Shown piece after piece: positions 1 to 8,013 of a DNA stretch of 39,787 nucleotides; positions within the stretch are counted from its first letter, which is position 1, and every line of letters starts with the position of its first letter. This DNA comes from an uncultured Bacteroidaceae bacterium (GTDB lineage Bacteria; Bacteroidota; Bacteroidia; Bacteroidales; Bacteroidaceae): NCBI GenBank assembly GCA_944320965.1, contig CALUJO010000020.1:1-39787 (forward strand), written 5' to 3'. The position numbers and the translations under genes are program-made. The notes under the pieces were generated by a model. That model did no database searches, was not told where the DNA came from, and was given only the letters and a program-made list of their open reading frames with translations.

Positions 1-2
1 TC

Positions 3-76
3 GAACTTTGCGCATGTACGTATAGGGCGAACTTTAAACATCGAATTTATTGATTGGCAACTTGCGGACATTCATT
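3..76. repeat. Left copy of 74-bp terminal inverted repeat
   Basis: This segment is a perfect reverse complement of 39714-39787, at the other window edge. Read outward from the window interior, both copies start AATGAATGTCCG and run off the edge, so the true repeat is probably longer than what is visible. An 8-bp word, CGAACTTT, occurs at 2-9 and again at 28-35, 26 nt apart. The segment includes the TAA stop and the last nine codons of the NgoPII-like endonuclease gene. It may be the edge of an insertion element or another multicopy repeat, or an inverted chimera made during assembly. The family is not recognised. Confidence 0.9.
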
Positions 77-919
77 ATATGTTATAATTTTTGATTTTAT
101 GAAATTAGCTGGATTCTGAGGATCTTCTATTTCTTCATTAGATATAGAAACACCTTTTTCCTTGCAAAATTTTTCAAACTCGTTAGTATTTTCAAATTTC
201 TTATATTTATACTCAGGGATTAATGCAACCAGTTTAAATGTGTAGTTTACTATTTCCTTTGTCAAATATTCAAAATGTAGGAATGGTGTCTTTATTAACC
301 ACATACCTCGTATTCTAAGATCTGATATTCCAAGATGGTCAATCTTATTAATTCTTCCAAGTTCGTTGGTCTCAGCAACCTCTACTTTGTCAAGCGATTT
401 AATACCATTCCTTATTACATTTTCAACATTTTCATAAATTTCATGAGAATCACAATATAGATCACCATATACAAAAAAAATGTTTTGCAAATCTTGTCCA
501 TTAACCTGACCAACTACATATATCATGTCTTTTTCTTCCCATTTTTCACATGTACGGCAAGTTTTGCTTATTTTGGGGTTGTCTGAGCGAAGCTTGTTTT
601 TGGGATAGCTACTATTCAATTGAAGTTGTGATGTTCCAAGCGTTTCTATTTTTTTTATTTCTATTGCATCGCTATTAATAAGCATGGCATCAGGTGGATT
701 AGTCCTATTACCTAAATAAGAAAATGCTCGACTATGTGCTTGTTTAATAGAACGTTCGTCTTGACCTAAGCAATTGGCAAAGGCATTTTTCACGTAATCT
801 TCAAGTGCAGCTCCCATTTGGTTGGCTCTATTTTTAATATTCTCCTGTGGATTTTCAACAACCTTAAGAGATGATTTCTCAACAAATGCTTGTATTGCTG
901 TTAGTATATTACTACTCAT
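47..919 (-). CDS. NgoPII-family type II restriction endonuclease (GGCC-specific family)
   Basis: This 290-residue protein resembles R.NgoPII, a type II enzyme that cuts GGCC. The family-like segment NRANQMGAALEDYVK is at residues 30-44. A PD-(D/E)xK nuclease core is visible: P76-D77 followed by E87-I88-K89, within DAIEIKK. A CxxC pair (C121, C124) follows. The gene lies 19 nt downstream of a HaeIII-family endonuclease on the same strand, so the two probably share a transcript. The last nine residues (NECPQVANQ) and the stop lie inside the window-end repeat, which suggests the native C-terminus was replaced when the repeat arrived. No cognate C5-methyltransferase is in the window; it would have to lie beyond the left edge or elsewhere. 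The family assignment is from recognition of sequence; GGCC specificity is inferred from the family. Confidence 0.85.
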   Translation of the reverse strand: MSSNILTAIQAFVEKSSLKVVENPQENIKNRANQMGAALEDYVKNAFANCLGQDERSIKQAHSRAFSYLGNRTNPPDAMLINSDAIEIKKIETLGTSQLQLNSSYPKNKLRSDNPKISKTCRTCEKWEEKDMIYVVGQVNGQDLQNIFFVYGDLYCDSHEIYENVENVIRNGIKSLDKVEVAETNELGRINKIDHLGISDLRIRGMWLIKTPFLHFEYLTKEIVNYTFKLVALIPEYKYKKFENTNEFEKFCKEKGVSISNEEIEDPQNPANFIKSKIITYNECPQVANQ

Positions 920-938
920 ATATTTTTATTACTCTTAT

Positions 939-1892
939 TTACCATTTACAATTATACTTAATATTTATGTCTGATGGCATACCAATTATTTGTATATCAA
1001 ATTTTAAAGATGTTTCTTTGATATCTTTTGCATTGTGGATTCTAAACGAAAACTGCCATCCGTTATCAAAACACATAATTATAGTTGTTTTGCTACCAGG
1101 CTTAAATCCAATATACAGAAGAGTTGTTGGAAGGTTTATTACAGGTACCTTAATAGCGGGCTGTGATACACGGCTCGGCAAATTCAAAGTACCATACATA
1201 TTAAACGATTGTATTGTTGTAATTCTTTTGGAGTCTATGCTAATAATCTTGTAGAAGTCGTACTTGCTAAGAAGGTACTCTATCATTCTACGAGGTACAT
1301 TCTTATCCGCTTTTACTTGAGTTATAATTTCTTTAACGAAAGCATTAAGTAGTGGTACATAAACATCATTCTCTTAAGATTTTAAATTTCTGAAATAAGT
1401 TCCTTTTGCTTTTTCACATTCTAAGAAATTAAAAATTGGTCTTATTTCATTCCAATAAGTTTGGGAACATGAAATATTATACCACTTCAAACCAAAATCT
1501 AGATTTTTAGCAATTCTACTATGCTTTACAGCCATGTGGTTGTGTTTTATACTCAAACCTATTTCCCAAACAATATCTTTTCGCTCAATAATTATATCAC
1601 GCACATCTGCATCTTCTCCATGTTTGTCATTTTGTATATATAAGCTGAGCATGTCAAAACTTGGTTCAATAATATTAGGTTCAAGAGCAAAAATAGTTTC
1701 AATAGTTGACTTTGAGCTAAGTGCATAAAGAATTTGCTCTTCAGGTGTTATGGTATCCCATGCACTCTTTGATGCTTTATAGCTACTATTTTCAATTATT
1801 TTTACAGGACGAATTTTACTGATAGCCACATATAAAGAATTCAAACATACAAATTCATATGCTCTACCTTGATTATTGCTTGCATTACTCAT
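939..1892 (-). pseudogene. HaeIII-family restriction endonuclease interrupted by an in-frame TAA
   Basis: Two pieces lie in one reading frame, separated only by a TAA at 1374-1376. The first 172 codons include NNQGRAYEF, an IRPVKIIENSS segment and WEIGLSIKHNHMAVKHSR. The second part includes VYVPLLNAFVKEI, EYLLSKYDFYK, GWQFSFRIHNA and ETSLKFDIQIIGMP. Together they match R.HaeIII from end to end at about its usual length (317 codons against roughly 318). At the stop the recalled HaeIII sequence has lysine, so one AAA to TAA change explains the break. The downstream piece has no signs of its own start other than internal Met codons. The likely result is a truncated, inactive enzyme. A base-call error or real readthrough cannot be excluded from the sequence alone. 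Confidence 0.85.
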
Positions 1893-1919
1893 AAGCAGTA
1901 ATTTGTTTTAGATTTGGTT

Positions 1920-1947
1920 CAAAATTAATAAAAATCCATTAGATAAA
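1920..1947 (-). promoter_or_regulatory. Predicted promoter of the restriction genes
   Basis: On the minus strand TAATTTTG (1927-1920) matches the Bacteroidales -7 element TAnnTTTG. A TTTA at 1947-1944 is a weak -33 candidate, with a 16-bp gap that is shorter than usual. The -7 element lies 28 nt upstream of the ATG at 1892. The wider gap, 1893-2265, otherwise holds two terminator-like hairpins and a weak stem (2045-2051 with 2069-2075), and no gene. Confidence 0.45.
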
Positions 1948-2083
1948 CGATTTTTTATTGACACAATTATTACTATATAATTTTGGGAAATTATTATTAT
2001 GGAATAACAGATAAATCAAACATACGCACCCAATCCCGCAAAAACATTGCACCTTTCAGCTAAAAACATGCAATGATTTGGGT

Positions 2084-2127
2084 AAAAACCTACAACCTTT
2101 TTGACCAAAAGGTTGTAGGTTTTTTTT
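2084..2127. terminator. Bidirectional intrinsic terminator hairpin
   Basis: An 18-bp perfect stem pairs 2084-2101 with 2107-2124 around a 5-nt loop. It is flanked by an A-run on the left and a T-run (2120-2127) on the right, so it can work in either direction. It sits between mscS and the restriction genes and would insulate the island from the mscS transcript. Confidence 0.8.
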
Positions 2128-2201
2128 GATTGGATTAAACTTTTAAATTCAAGTGGAGATTTATTCCAACAAAATAGATTTCCATATATGTTCCATCATA
2201 C

Positions 2202-2240
2202 AAAAACAGCCTTCCGAAAATATTTTATCCAGAAGGCTGT
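2202..2240 (-). terminator. Terminator of the mscS transcript
   Basis: A 9-bp stem pairs ACAGCCTTC (2206-2214) with GAAGGCTGT (2232-2240). Read on the minus strand it is followed by a run of T's. It lies just after the mscS stop codon. Confidence 0.7.
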
Positions 2241-2265
2241 CTGTCAATATTATCAATTATCGGTA

Positions 2266-3912
2266 TTATTCTTCCTTTCCGTCATCTTCCTTCGCTGGAA
2301 TAGTGGAAGCATTACCGTCACGCACCGCCATATAATGAGGTGACATGATTTCAACTCCCTCTTCATTGAAACGGTCCTGAATGTTTTGATGCAAGTCGGA
2401 ATATATTTGAGACAAACGGTCAGCATCCTTAATATAAGCATTCACCTGATATACTGGATACCAGTCGCTGAGTGAGGTTGAAAGAACAAACGGACGAGAG
2501 TCGTCCACAACGCCCGGTGTATTCAAGGCTGCCTCTATCAGCAATCTGTTAACAGTACGCCATGGAACATCATAGCCTATACTTACTTCCGAGTGAATTA
2601 TCAATCCGTATTCACGGGCAGACTGGCTGAAATTAACCGTATGCGATGACATGACAAATGAATTAGGAATGGTAACAACCTCGTTTTTCGGTGTACGGAT
2701 ACGTGTTACAAGAGGAGTCTTTTCCACTACATTGCCTGTTGTATCATTCAGCTTTATACGGTCACCAATCTTGAAAGGACGCATATAAGTGATAACAAGT
2801 CCGGCAATTATATTTCCGATTACTGTACTTGAACCGAGTGAAACTATCAAACCGACAAACACTGAAATGCCTTGGAATACACCTGAATTAGCCCCGGGCA
2901 GATAGGGATAAATCATTGCAATCATGAAAGCATAAAGCAAGAAACGGACTATATGATAGGTAGGCATTGCCCAATCCGGATAAAATCCGCTTAATTTCAG
3001 CTTTTCTTCCTGTATTTCTTTGGCAAGATAATGGAACATGCGCACCAGATACTTGATTGCCAGACATATCACAAAGATTGTAAACAGATTAGGAATATAT
3101 GAAAGCACTCCGGTTATGATACCCTTCACCGGATTCCATATATACGAAAGCAGCTGATATGCCAGATTCTTTGTAGGAGGGAAAACCGAAAATACCAACG
3201 GTACACTCAGAAGCAACTGCAAAAACATAAACAGGTACCTCACCATACTTGCAAGGAACACCAAAAGCTGCACCTGCTTCCGTTTGTCAAGCAGCTCATA
3301 ATCCTGAATAGAAATAGACTTCAGACGGGTCTTCTCCAATCGCATTATACGAAACTTCACTTTTCGGAACAGCCAGTTTGTACCCCAGAACAACAGTCCC
3401 TGCCCTATCAGTATCAAAATAAAATATCCTATTCGCTTGCACAACTGAAGAAAACCGTGTTCTTCCTTCATTTCATGCAGTTTTTCTATAATAACAATAC
3501 GGTTCTTTGCCGCAAGTTCATCACGTGTACAATTCTCCCAAAGTCCGTCCATATCAGTAAACGAAACTATAACCTTATTGTCATACATCAAATCGGTCAC
3601 TATCTCACTGATTTCGATATAAAGTGAATCGGGCTTCAGATTAAATTTCTTCCCCAAAAGCTCAATGTCACGTGCAACATTCTCGGCACGCAGCTGAGGA
3701 GTAAGCCCACCGCGTTTGGCATAGTAATAAAACAAGGTATCATCATCAACTACAACAGGAACTCCCTGAGTGACACTGCGCAAAGAATCTATACGCTGTT
3801 TCTGTACAGCAAGCTTTATTGAATCAGCAGACAGCGCAGCCAGTTTCATTTGCTCCAACTCCATGCGCAGACTTGCAACATTCAGACGTGCATCTTCCAG
3901 CTCTTCCTTCAT
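2266..3912 (-). CDS. MscS-family mechanosensitive ion channel, separated from its signal peptide
   Basis: This 548-residue inner-membrane protein is predicted to release solutes on hypo-osmotic shock. A charged, coiled N-terminal region (1-150) is followed by membrane segments near 162-182, 215-243, 272-292 and 320-338. A glycine/alanine-rich pore helix follows at about 345-377, ending ITYMRPFKIGD. The MscS beta domain covers about 380-430 with the family-typical PNSFVMSSHTVNFS, and an alpha/beta C-terminal domain follows. The frame continues upstream without a shift to an ATG at 4074 that encodes a signal peptide, but a TAA at 3916-3918 blocks it. Translation must therefore restart at the ATG 6 nt past that stop, or the gene is damaged. 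Homologues of this extended type normally carry a signal peptide, so the original gene was probably 2266-4074. Confidence 0.85.
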   Translation of the reverse strand: MKEELEDARLNVASLRMELEQMKLAALSADSIKLAVQKQRIDSLRSVTQGVPVVVDDDTLFYYYAKRGGLTPQLRAENVARDIELLGKKFNLKPDSLYIEISEIVTDLMYDNKVIVSFTDMDGLWENCTRDELAAKNRIVIIEKLHEMKEEHGFLQLCKRIGYFILILIGQGLLFWGTNWLFRKVKFRIMRLEKTRLKSISIQDYELLDKRKQVQLLVFLASMVRYLFMFLQLLLSVPLVFSVFPPTKNLAYQLLSYIWNPVKGIITGVLSYIPNLFTIFVICLAIKYLVRMFHYLAKEIQEEKLKLSGFYPDWAMPTYHIVRFLLYAFMIAMIYPYLPGANSGVFQGISVFVGLIVSLGSSTVIGNIIAGLVITYMRPFKIGDRIKLNDTTGNVVEKTPLVTRIRTPKNEVVTIPNSFVMSSHTVNFSQSAREYGLIIHSEVSIGYDVPWRTVNRLLIEAALNTPGVVDDSRPFVLSTSLSDWYPVYQVNAYIKDADRLSQIYSDLHQNIQDRFNEEGVEIMSPHYMAVRDGNASTIPAKEDDGKEE

Positions 3913-3915
3913 GAC

Positions 3916-4074
3916 TTAAATACTGATGGAATCGGAATCCGTTCCTGCGGCAATGTTTTGCGACGACAGACTGTCTGCCCCAAAAATATCAAGTACTTTT
4001 TCAACTACCTGAGCCGGAACGCTTAAAGCAGACAGGCAGAACAGGCAAAGGCACAATAAACGAAAGCGTTTCAT
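3916..4074 (-). other. 52-codon signal-peptide ORF, the detached 5' end of mscS
   Basis: The ORF starts ATG at 4074 and begins MKRFRLLCLCLFCLSALSV, then PAQ, a classic Sec signal peptide. It continues with VVEKVLDIFGADSL and ends ISI-TAA. It is in frame with mscS: the sequence at the junction is TAA GTC ATG. A promoter -7 element just upstream supports 4074 as the native start. This is either the 5' part of a gene split by a point mutation or a leader that allows restart by translational coupling. Confidence 0.75.
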
Positions 4075-4105
4075 ATCTTTATATGTTGTTGTTTTTTTGC
4101 GGCGC

Positions 4106-4113
4106 CAAAATTA
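4106..4113 (-). promoter_or_regulatory. Predicted mscS promoter, -7 element
   Basis: TAATTTTG on the minus strand matches TAnnTTTG and lies about 32 nt upstream of the ATG at 4074. The -33 element is not clear. Its position favours 4074 over 3912 as the original start of mscS. Confidence 0.5.
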
Positions 4114-4254
4114 GTAAAAAAACATGAAACAGATAAAAAATGTTATAACATAAAATCAAAGGCTACACTGTAATACAAAAACTCCCCCTTACAGCATCTG
4201 TTTCCAATGCATATAAGGAGGAATTGTCTTAAATATAGTTCAAACCGTCAGACT

Positions 4255-4644
4255 TTATTCAATCATCTTGTCCAGTTCTTCCTCATCAATTTCGTCAAAC
4301 CAGTCTTTCAGTTTGTCCTTTGCATTTTGCTTGATTTCGGAAGTAATATTCTTCTTTACTGCATACAGCGCCCATATAATCGCTGCAAGGTCATCGGTAT
4401 ATCCGGCAACCGGTATAAAGTCGGGAATCAGGTCAATAGGCAATATAAAGTAGCCCAATGCACCGCAAATCTTGGCTTTGTCTGTTGCAGACACATTATC
4501 ACTAATAAGGATATAATACAATACAAGAACACCGTAGATTATCTTCGCACCGGCATCCTTGGCAACTTTCAGAACCTTGTCCTTAAGGCTTTTCTCCGAA
4601 TAGTGCTTCTCATACTTGTTATAGTTTTCAGGCAGATTTTCCAT
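4255..4644 (-). CDS. DUF1232 (YkvA-like) membrane protein
   Basis: This 129-residue protein has the DUF1232 core: a hydrophobic helix (IIYGVLVLYYILI, about residues 36-48), then ALGYFILPIDLIPDFIPVAGYTDDLAAI. The ILPIDLIPDFIP motif is the hallmark of the family. The ends are charged, with an acidic C-terminus (EIDEEELDKMIE). The family is associated with membranes; its biochemical role is unknown. The gene appears to be transcribed alone, with a promoter upstream and the terminator of the next operon beyond that. Confidence 0.88.
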   Translation of the reverse strand: MENLPENYNKYEKHYSEKSLKDKVLKVAKDAGAKIIYGVLVLYYILISDNVSATDKAKICGALGYFILPIDLIPDFIPVAGYTDDLAAIIWALYAVKKNITSEIKQNAKDKLKDWFDEIDEEELDKMIE

Positions 4645-4674
4645 TGCTAATTTGTTTTGAATTAAACACTATAT

Positions 4675-4706
4675 CAAAGTTAAGGAAAAAACAATTTCTG
4701 TTGAAA
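4675..4706 (-). promoter_or_regulatory. Predicted promoter of the DUF1232 gene
   Basis: The minus strand has TAACTTTG (4682-4675), a match to TAnnTTTG, with TTTC (4706-4703) 20 bp upstream as a near-consensus -33 element. Confidence 0.55.
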
Positions 4707-4720
4707 TATTTTCCAACAAA

Positions 4721-4762
4721 AATAGACCGGTCGCACGTATAAAGACATACAACCGGTCTATT
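4721..4762 (-). terminator. Terminator of the arylacetate operon
   Basis: An 11-bp perfect stem pairs AATAGACCGGT (4721-4731) with ACCGGTCTATT (4752-4762). On the minus strand a T-run follows. It sits 30 nt past the CoA-transferase stop codon. Confidence 0.85.
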
Positions 4763-4792
4763 GGTTTTATTTAATAAAATAAAAATTGCCTT

Positions 4793-6088
4793 TTACTTTA
4801 TTCTTAAGAAACTGTATCCAAACCTTTCGCACGCTGCCCTTTCAAGTTCTTCACGGGCAGAAGGATCAGCTATCGCAATCAGGGCTTTGGCACGCTGCGC
4901 AAGGTCCTTGCCACGAAGATATGCGATACCATGTTCTGTAACGATATACTGTGCCTGGGCACGCGTAGTCACAACCCCCGCACCAGGAGTCAGAACCGGT
5001 TTGATTTTTGACTGTCCCTTGTTGGTTGTAGATGTAAGGGCTATGAATGTCTTTCCGCCTTCGGACAATGAACCGCCATACATGAAATCGTGCTGGCCGC
5101 CTACTCCGGAGAACATTCGTGTACCGATTGAATCGGCACATATCTGACCTGTCAAATCTATTTCAAGGGCTGAATTGATTGCCATAACTTTAGGATTCTG
5201 GCTGATACGGAAAGGATAGTTAGTCCAGGCAACATCCTTTATTATAACATCTTCATTATAGTCCATGAACTTGTAAAGCCTTTCAGACCCAAGTGCAAGA
5301 GAAGCCACACTCTTTCCTGGCATAATAACCTTTTGTGAGTTATTGATTACTCCGCTCTGTATAAGCGGCACTACCCCATCTGTCATAGCTTCGGTGTGAA
5401 GACCAAGGTTCTTATGATTGGTAAGTGCAGACAAAACTGCATTTGGAATGCCGCCGACACCTATTTGCAAAGTTGCTCCGTCAGGAATCTGTTCGGCTAT
5501 ATATCCGCCTATCTTACTGTCCTTCTCATCAGGCACTGCTATAGGAAGCGCAACAAGCGGTTCGTCAACTTCTACACAGGCAGCAAGCTGGTCAATGTGT
5601 ATAAGCGCATCACCATAGGAGAAAGGCATCTGTTTGTTCACCTGTGCGATGACTATCTTTGAACACTCAACTGCTGATACTGCAAGGTCGGCTGATACGC
5701 CATAACTGCAATAGCCCTCGGCATTTGGACGTGAAACATTCAGGAAAGTGACATCAAGAGGAATAAGTCCGTCACGGAACAGTGCCGGAATTTCTCCAAG
5801 AAATCCTGGGATACACTGGCCTTCGCCACGGTTTATAGCCCCGCGCACACTATTGGCAATGAAAAGACTTATAGGATAAAGAGATTCCTTATATTCTGAC
5901 TTGCAATAAGGAGCTTCTTTTGCGCCTACAGCAAAACCTGAATAAACCTCAACACCCTTCAGTTCACCAGCACGTCTTGTAAGTGCTTCCACCAGGACTT
6001 CGGGAATTGAAGTACTTCCCTGCAAATATATCTTGTCAAAAGACTTTACCAGTTTGACAGCCTCATCGGCCGTTACAAAATTCGCCAT
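4793..6088 (-). CDS. Acetyl-CoA hydrolase/CoA-transferase family protein
   Basis: This 431-residue enzyme belongs to the family that includes acetate/butyrate and 4-hydroxybutyrate CoA-transferases. Visible family features are the glycine loop GVGGIPNAV (210-218), the probable catalytic glutamate E233 in LHTEAMTDGVVPL, and the C-terminal TEHGIAYLRGK motif. The enzyme would move CoA from an acyl-CoA to a free acid, usually acetate. It is the last gene of the iorA-iorB-aminotransferase operon, 5 nt after the aminotransferase. From that context the likely donor is an arylacetyl-CoA, giving free arylacetate and acetyl-CoA. The substrate is inferred from the neighbours and not from active-site residues. 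Simple hydrolysis of acyl-CoA is the alternative. Confidence 0.85.
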   Translation of the reverse strand: MANFVTADEAVKLVKSFDKIYLQGSTSIPEVLVEALTRRAGELKGVEVYSGFAVGAKEAPYCKSEYKESLYPISLFIANSVRGAINRGEGQCIPGFLGEIPALFRDGLIPLDVTFLNVSRPNAEGYCSYGVSADLAVSAVECSKIVIAQVNKQMPFSYGDALIHIDQLAACVEVDEPLVALPIAVPDEKDSKIGGYIAEQIPDGATLQIGVGGIPNAVLSALTNHKNLGLHTEAMTDGVVPLIQSGVINNSQKVIMPGKSVASLALGSERLYKFMDYNEDVIIKDVAWTNYPFRISQNPKVMAINSALEIDLTGQICADSIGTRMFSGVGGQHDFMYGGSLSEGGKTFIALTSTTNKGQSKIKPVLTPGAGVVTTRAQAQYIVTEHGIAYLRGKDLAQRAKALIAIADPSAREELERAACERFGYSFLRIK

Positions 6089-6093
6089 ATAAA

Positions 6094-7401
6094 TTATCTG
6101 TTATTTTCATTAAACAATGCCAGTCGGCTGTCAAGCAACGGGAATTCCTCATCCTTAACCACAGATGTGCAAACCCTTATACCCTGCTGTTCACTTCCTG
6201 TTGTAGACAATGATATTGCAGAGATTCCATAATAAAGCAATTCCTTTATAAGCTGGTCGCCGGTATATCCCTTACGGCCGATAGTGAAGAAGAATCCGTC
6301 ACTCACTTCTTTGTCCAAATCCCTGTCATAAACAATGTGGAATCCGTTGCGTACAAATATTTCCTTCAGAATCTTTGCACGGCGGGCATACTCGCTTGTA
6401 TCGTGAACAAAGTCAAGACGGCCATCGCAAGCAGCTTCGTACATCGCAGCAAGAGCATACTGTGCCGAATGGGCAACTCCTGATGACAACGCATAAAGTA
6501 TAACATAAGCAAAGACATTTCCAAGTTCGTCAATGCCATATTTGTTCTTCAATGCCTCATACTTGCGGTGATACAGCTTGTTTGATATTGCAACGATAGC
6601 TATACGTTCGCCGGCATAGCTGAATATCTTTGAAGCTGAAAGCATGAGCATATAGTTATCCGTATAGCGTGCCACTGTTGCCTGGAAAGGAGGCTGGAAC
6701 GGTTTGCTCAAATCCTTGCGGAAGTCCATTCCAAGGTAGGCAAGGTCTTCAATGACGATTGCGTCATATTCTGTAGCAAGCTTGCCTATGTATGAAAGTT
6801 CTTCCTCTGTCAGACATACCCATGAAGGGTTATTCGGGTTTGAATATACTATTCCGGCAATGTTGCCTTCTTTAAGTATCTCCTCTATTCTTTCCTTCAG
6901 TTTCTCGCCGCGGCTGTTATAGATATCAAAATCACGGCGTTTGTAACCAAGAATCTTTGCCTGCAGCGGCTGAACAGAAAATCCCGGATTCAGGAACAGT
7001 ATTGTGTCCTTTGTCTCACAAAGACTGCAGCAAAGAATAAACGAAGCGAATGTACCCATCATGGAACCGACAGTAGGCAAACAGCCTTCTGGGTTAACGT
7101 CTATGTCAAGAAATGCCTTTACAAAACGTGAAGCATTGTTCTTAAGCGGAGTGATACCCAATACGCTTGGATATACTGCCGGAATACCTCTGTCAAGGGC
7201 TGCCTTCTGGGCATCTATTCCTATACGGCTTGCAGGCAAACCGGGCGAACCCATTTCAAAATGAACAAACTTCTGGCCTGTCATCTTCTCCAGTTCTTCA
7301 GCCACTGCAACTGTCTGACGGATGGTTGCACGGCTTACATCAGAAATTCCCAGCTTGGCGAGAACTTCGGATACCATTTTTTCACTGAAAGGTTTTTCCA
7401 T
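6094..7401 (-). CDS. Fold-type I PLP aminotransferase, probably for aromatic amino acids
   Basis: This 435-residue class I/II aminotransferase shows the PLP-binding landmarks SNPNNPSW (187-194), D219-x-A-Y222, the Schiff-base lysine K258 in SASKIFSYAGERIA, and R266. It would convert amino acids to 2-oxo acids with 2-oxoglutarate. It sits between the indolepyruvate oxidoreductase genes (13 nt downstream of iorB) and the CoA transferase (5 nt upstream of it). Aromatic amino acids are therefore the most likely substrates, supplying phenylpyruvate, 4-hydroxyphenylpyruvate or indolepyruvate. That specificity is inferred from context; the fold and cofactor are clear from the sequence. Confidence 0.85.
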   Translation of the reverse strand: MEKPFSEKMVSEVLAKLGISDVSRATIRQTVAVAEELEKMTGQKFVHFEMGSPGLPASRIGIDAQKAALDRGIPAVYPSVLGITPLKNNASRFVKAFLDIDVNPEGCLPTVGSMMGTFASFILCCSLCETKDTILFLNPGFSVQPLQAKILGYKRRDFDIYNSRGEKLKERIEEILKEGNIAGIVYSNPNNPSWVCLTEEELSYIGKLATEYDAIVIEDLAYLGMDFRKDLSKPFQPPFQATVARYTDNYMLMLSASKIFSYAGERIAIVAISNKLYHRKYEALKNKYGIDELGNVFAYVILYALSSGVAHSAQYALAAMYEAACDGRLDFVHDTSEYARRAKILKEIFVRNGFHIVYDRDLDKEVSDGFFFTIGRKGYTGDQLIKELLYYGISAISLSTTGSEQQGIRVCTSVVKDEEFPLLDSRLALFNENNR

Positions 7402-7414
7402 ACAACTCCTGCTT

Positions 7415-7996
7415 TTATTTTGATTTCAATGCATATTCAAGACCTGCTCTGAATGCCTTCAGGTTCATTTCAACTATCTGTTCGCCCTTACGGCCGAAAA
7501 TACGACGGATACCTTCTTCAAGCTTATCAGTTTCAATTCCGACAAAAGGAGCTGCCGCACCAAGAAGCACTATATTGCTTGCACGCGGTGAAGCCACTTC
7601 CTTGGCAAGTGTATCGACATCAATAAGAACATGATTCTTTACAGCCTTTACTGCATCAAGAAGTTTTTCAAGTTCCGGATAGTTTCCTATGTTTACAAAC
7701 GGAGCGGAATTTGTGATTATCCATCCTTCCTTGCTCAGATAAGGAAGATATCTCAATGCTTCCATTGGTTCAAGCGAAATAATCAAATCAGCCTTTCCAA
7801 GAGGAATAAGGTCGGACATAATAGGTTCAGAGCTGATACGGAGATTTGACTGCACGTCTCCACCACGCTGGCTCATACCGTGTACTTCGGCCTGTTTGAT
7901 GTACAGACCTTCCTTTATTGCTGCTTCTCCCAGAACTGTTGCAATGGAAAGAATTCCCTGTCCGCCTACTCCGGACAATACTATATCTGTTTTCAT
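7415..7996 (-). CDS. iorB: Indolepyruvate:ferredoxin oxidoreductase, beta subunit
   Basis: This 193-residue protein is the gamma-domain type subunit of 2-oxoacid:ferredoxin oxidoreductases. It begins MKTDIVLSGVGGQGILS, the family's N-terminal glycine motif, and carries AEVHGMSQRGGDVQSNLR, which is characteristic of IorB. With IorA it would oxidise arylpyruvates to arylacetyl-CoA and CO2, passing electrons to ferredoxin in the cytoplasm. The gene begins 17 nt after iorA and is followed after 13 nt by the aminotransferase. Confidence 0.93.
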   Translation of the reverse strand: MKTDIVLSGVGGQGILSIATVLGEAAIKEGLYIKQAEVHGMSQRGGDVQSNLRISSEPIMSDLIPLGKADLIISLEPMEALRYLPYLSKEGWIITNSAPFVNIGNYPELEKLLDAVKAVKNHVLIDVDTLAKEVASPRASNIVLLGAAAPFVGIETDKLEEGIRRIFGRKGEQIVEMNLKAFRAGLEYALKSK

Positions 7997-8013
7997 AAAA
8001 ATCTGTTTTAATG

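Noticed and set aside
871..1254. Plus-strand ORF of 127 codons across the restriction genes
   Set aside because: It lies antisense to the HaeIII-like gene, has no recognisable domain, and the opposite strand is clearly coding.
1374..3918. Reassigned genetic code, with TAA read as sense, since two genes carry in-frame TAA
   Set aside because: Most intact genes here end in TAA at the expected family length (for example the CoA transferase, dgt and the pseudoprotease). Global reassignment would fuse them to downstream sequence.
4141..4254. Possible terminator hairpin after the DUF1232 gene
   Set aside because: The CCCCCTTA and TAAGGAGG arms pair imperfectly and no proper T-run follows, so I did not list it.
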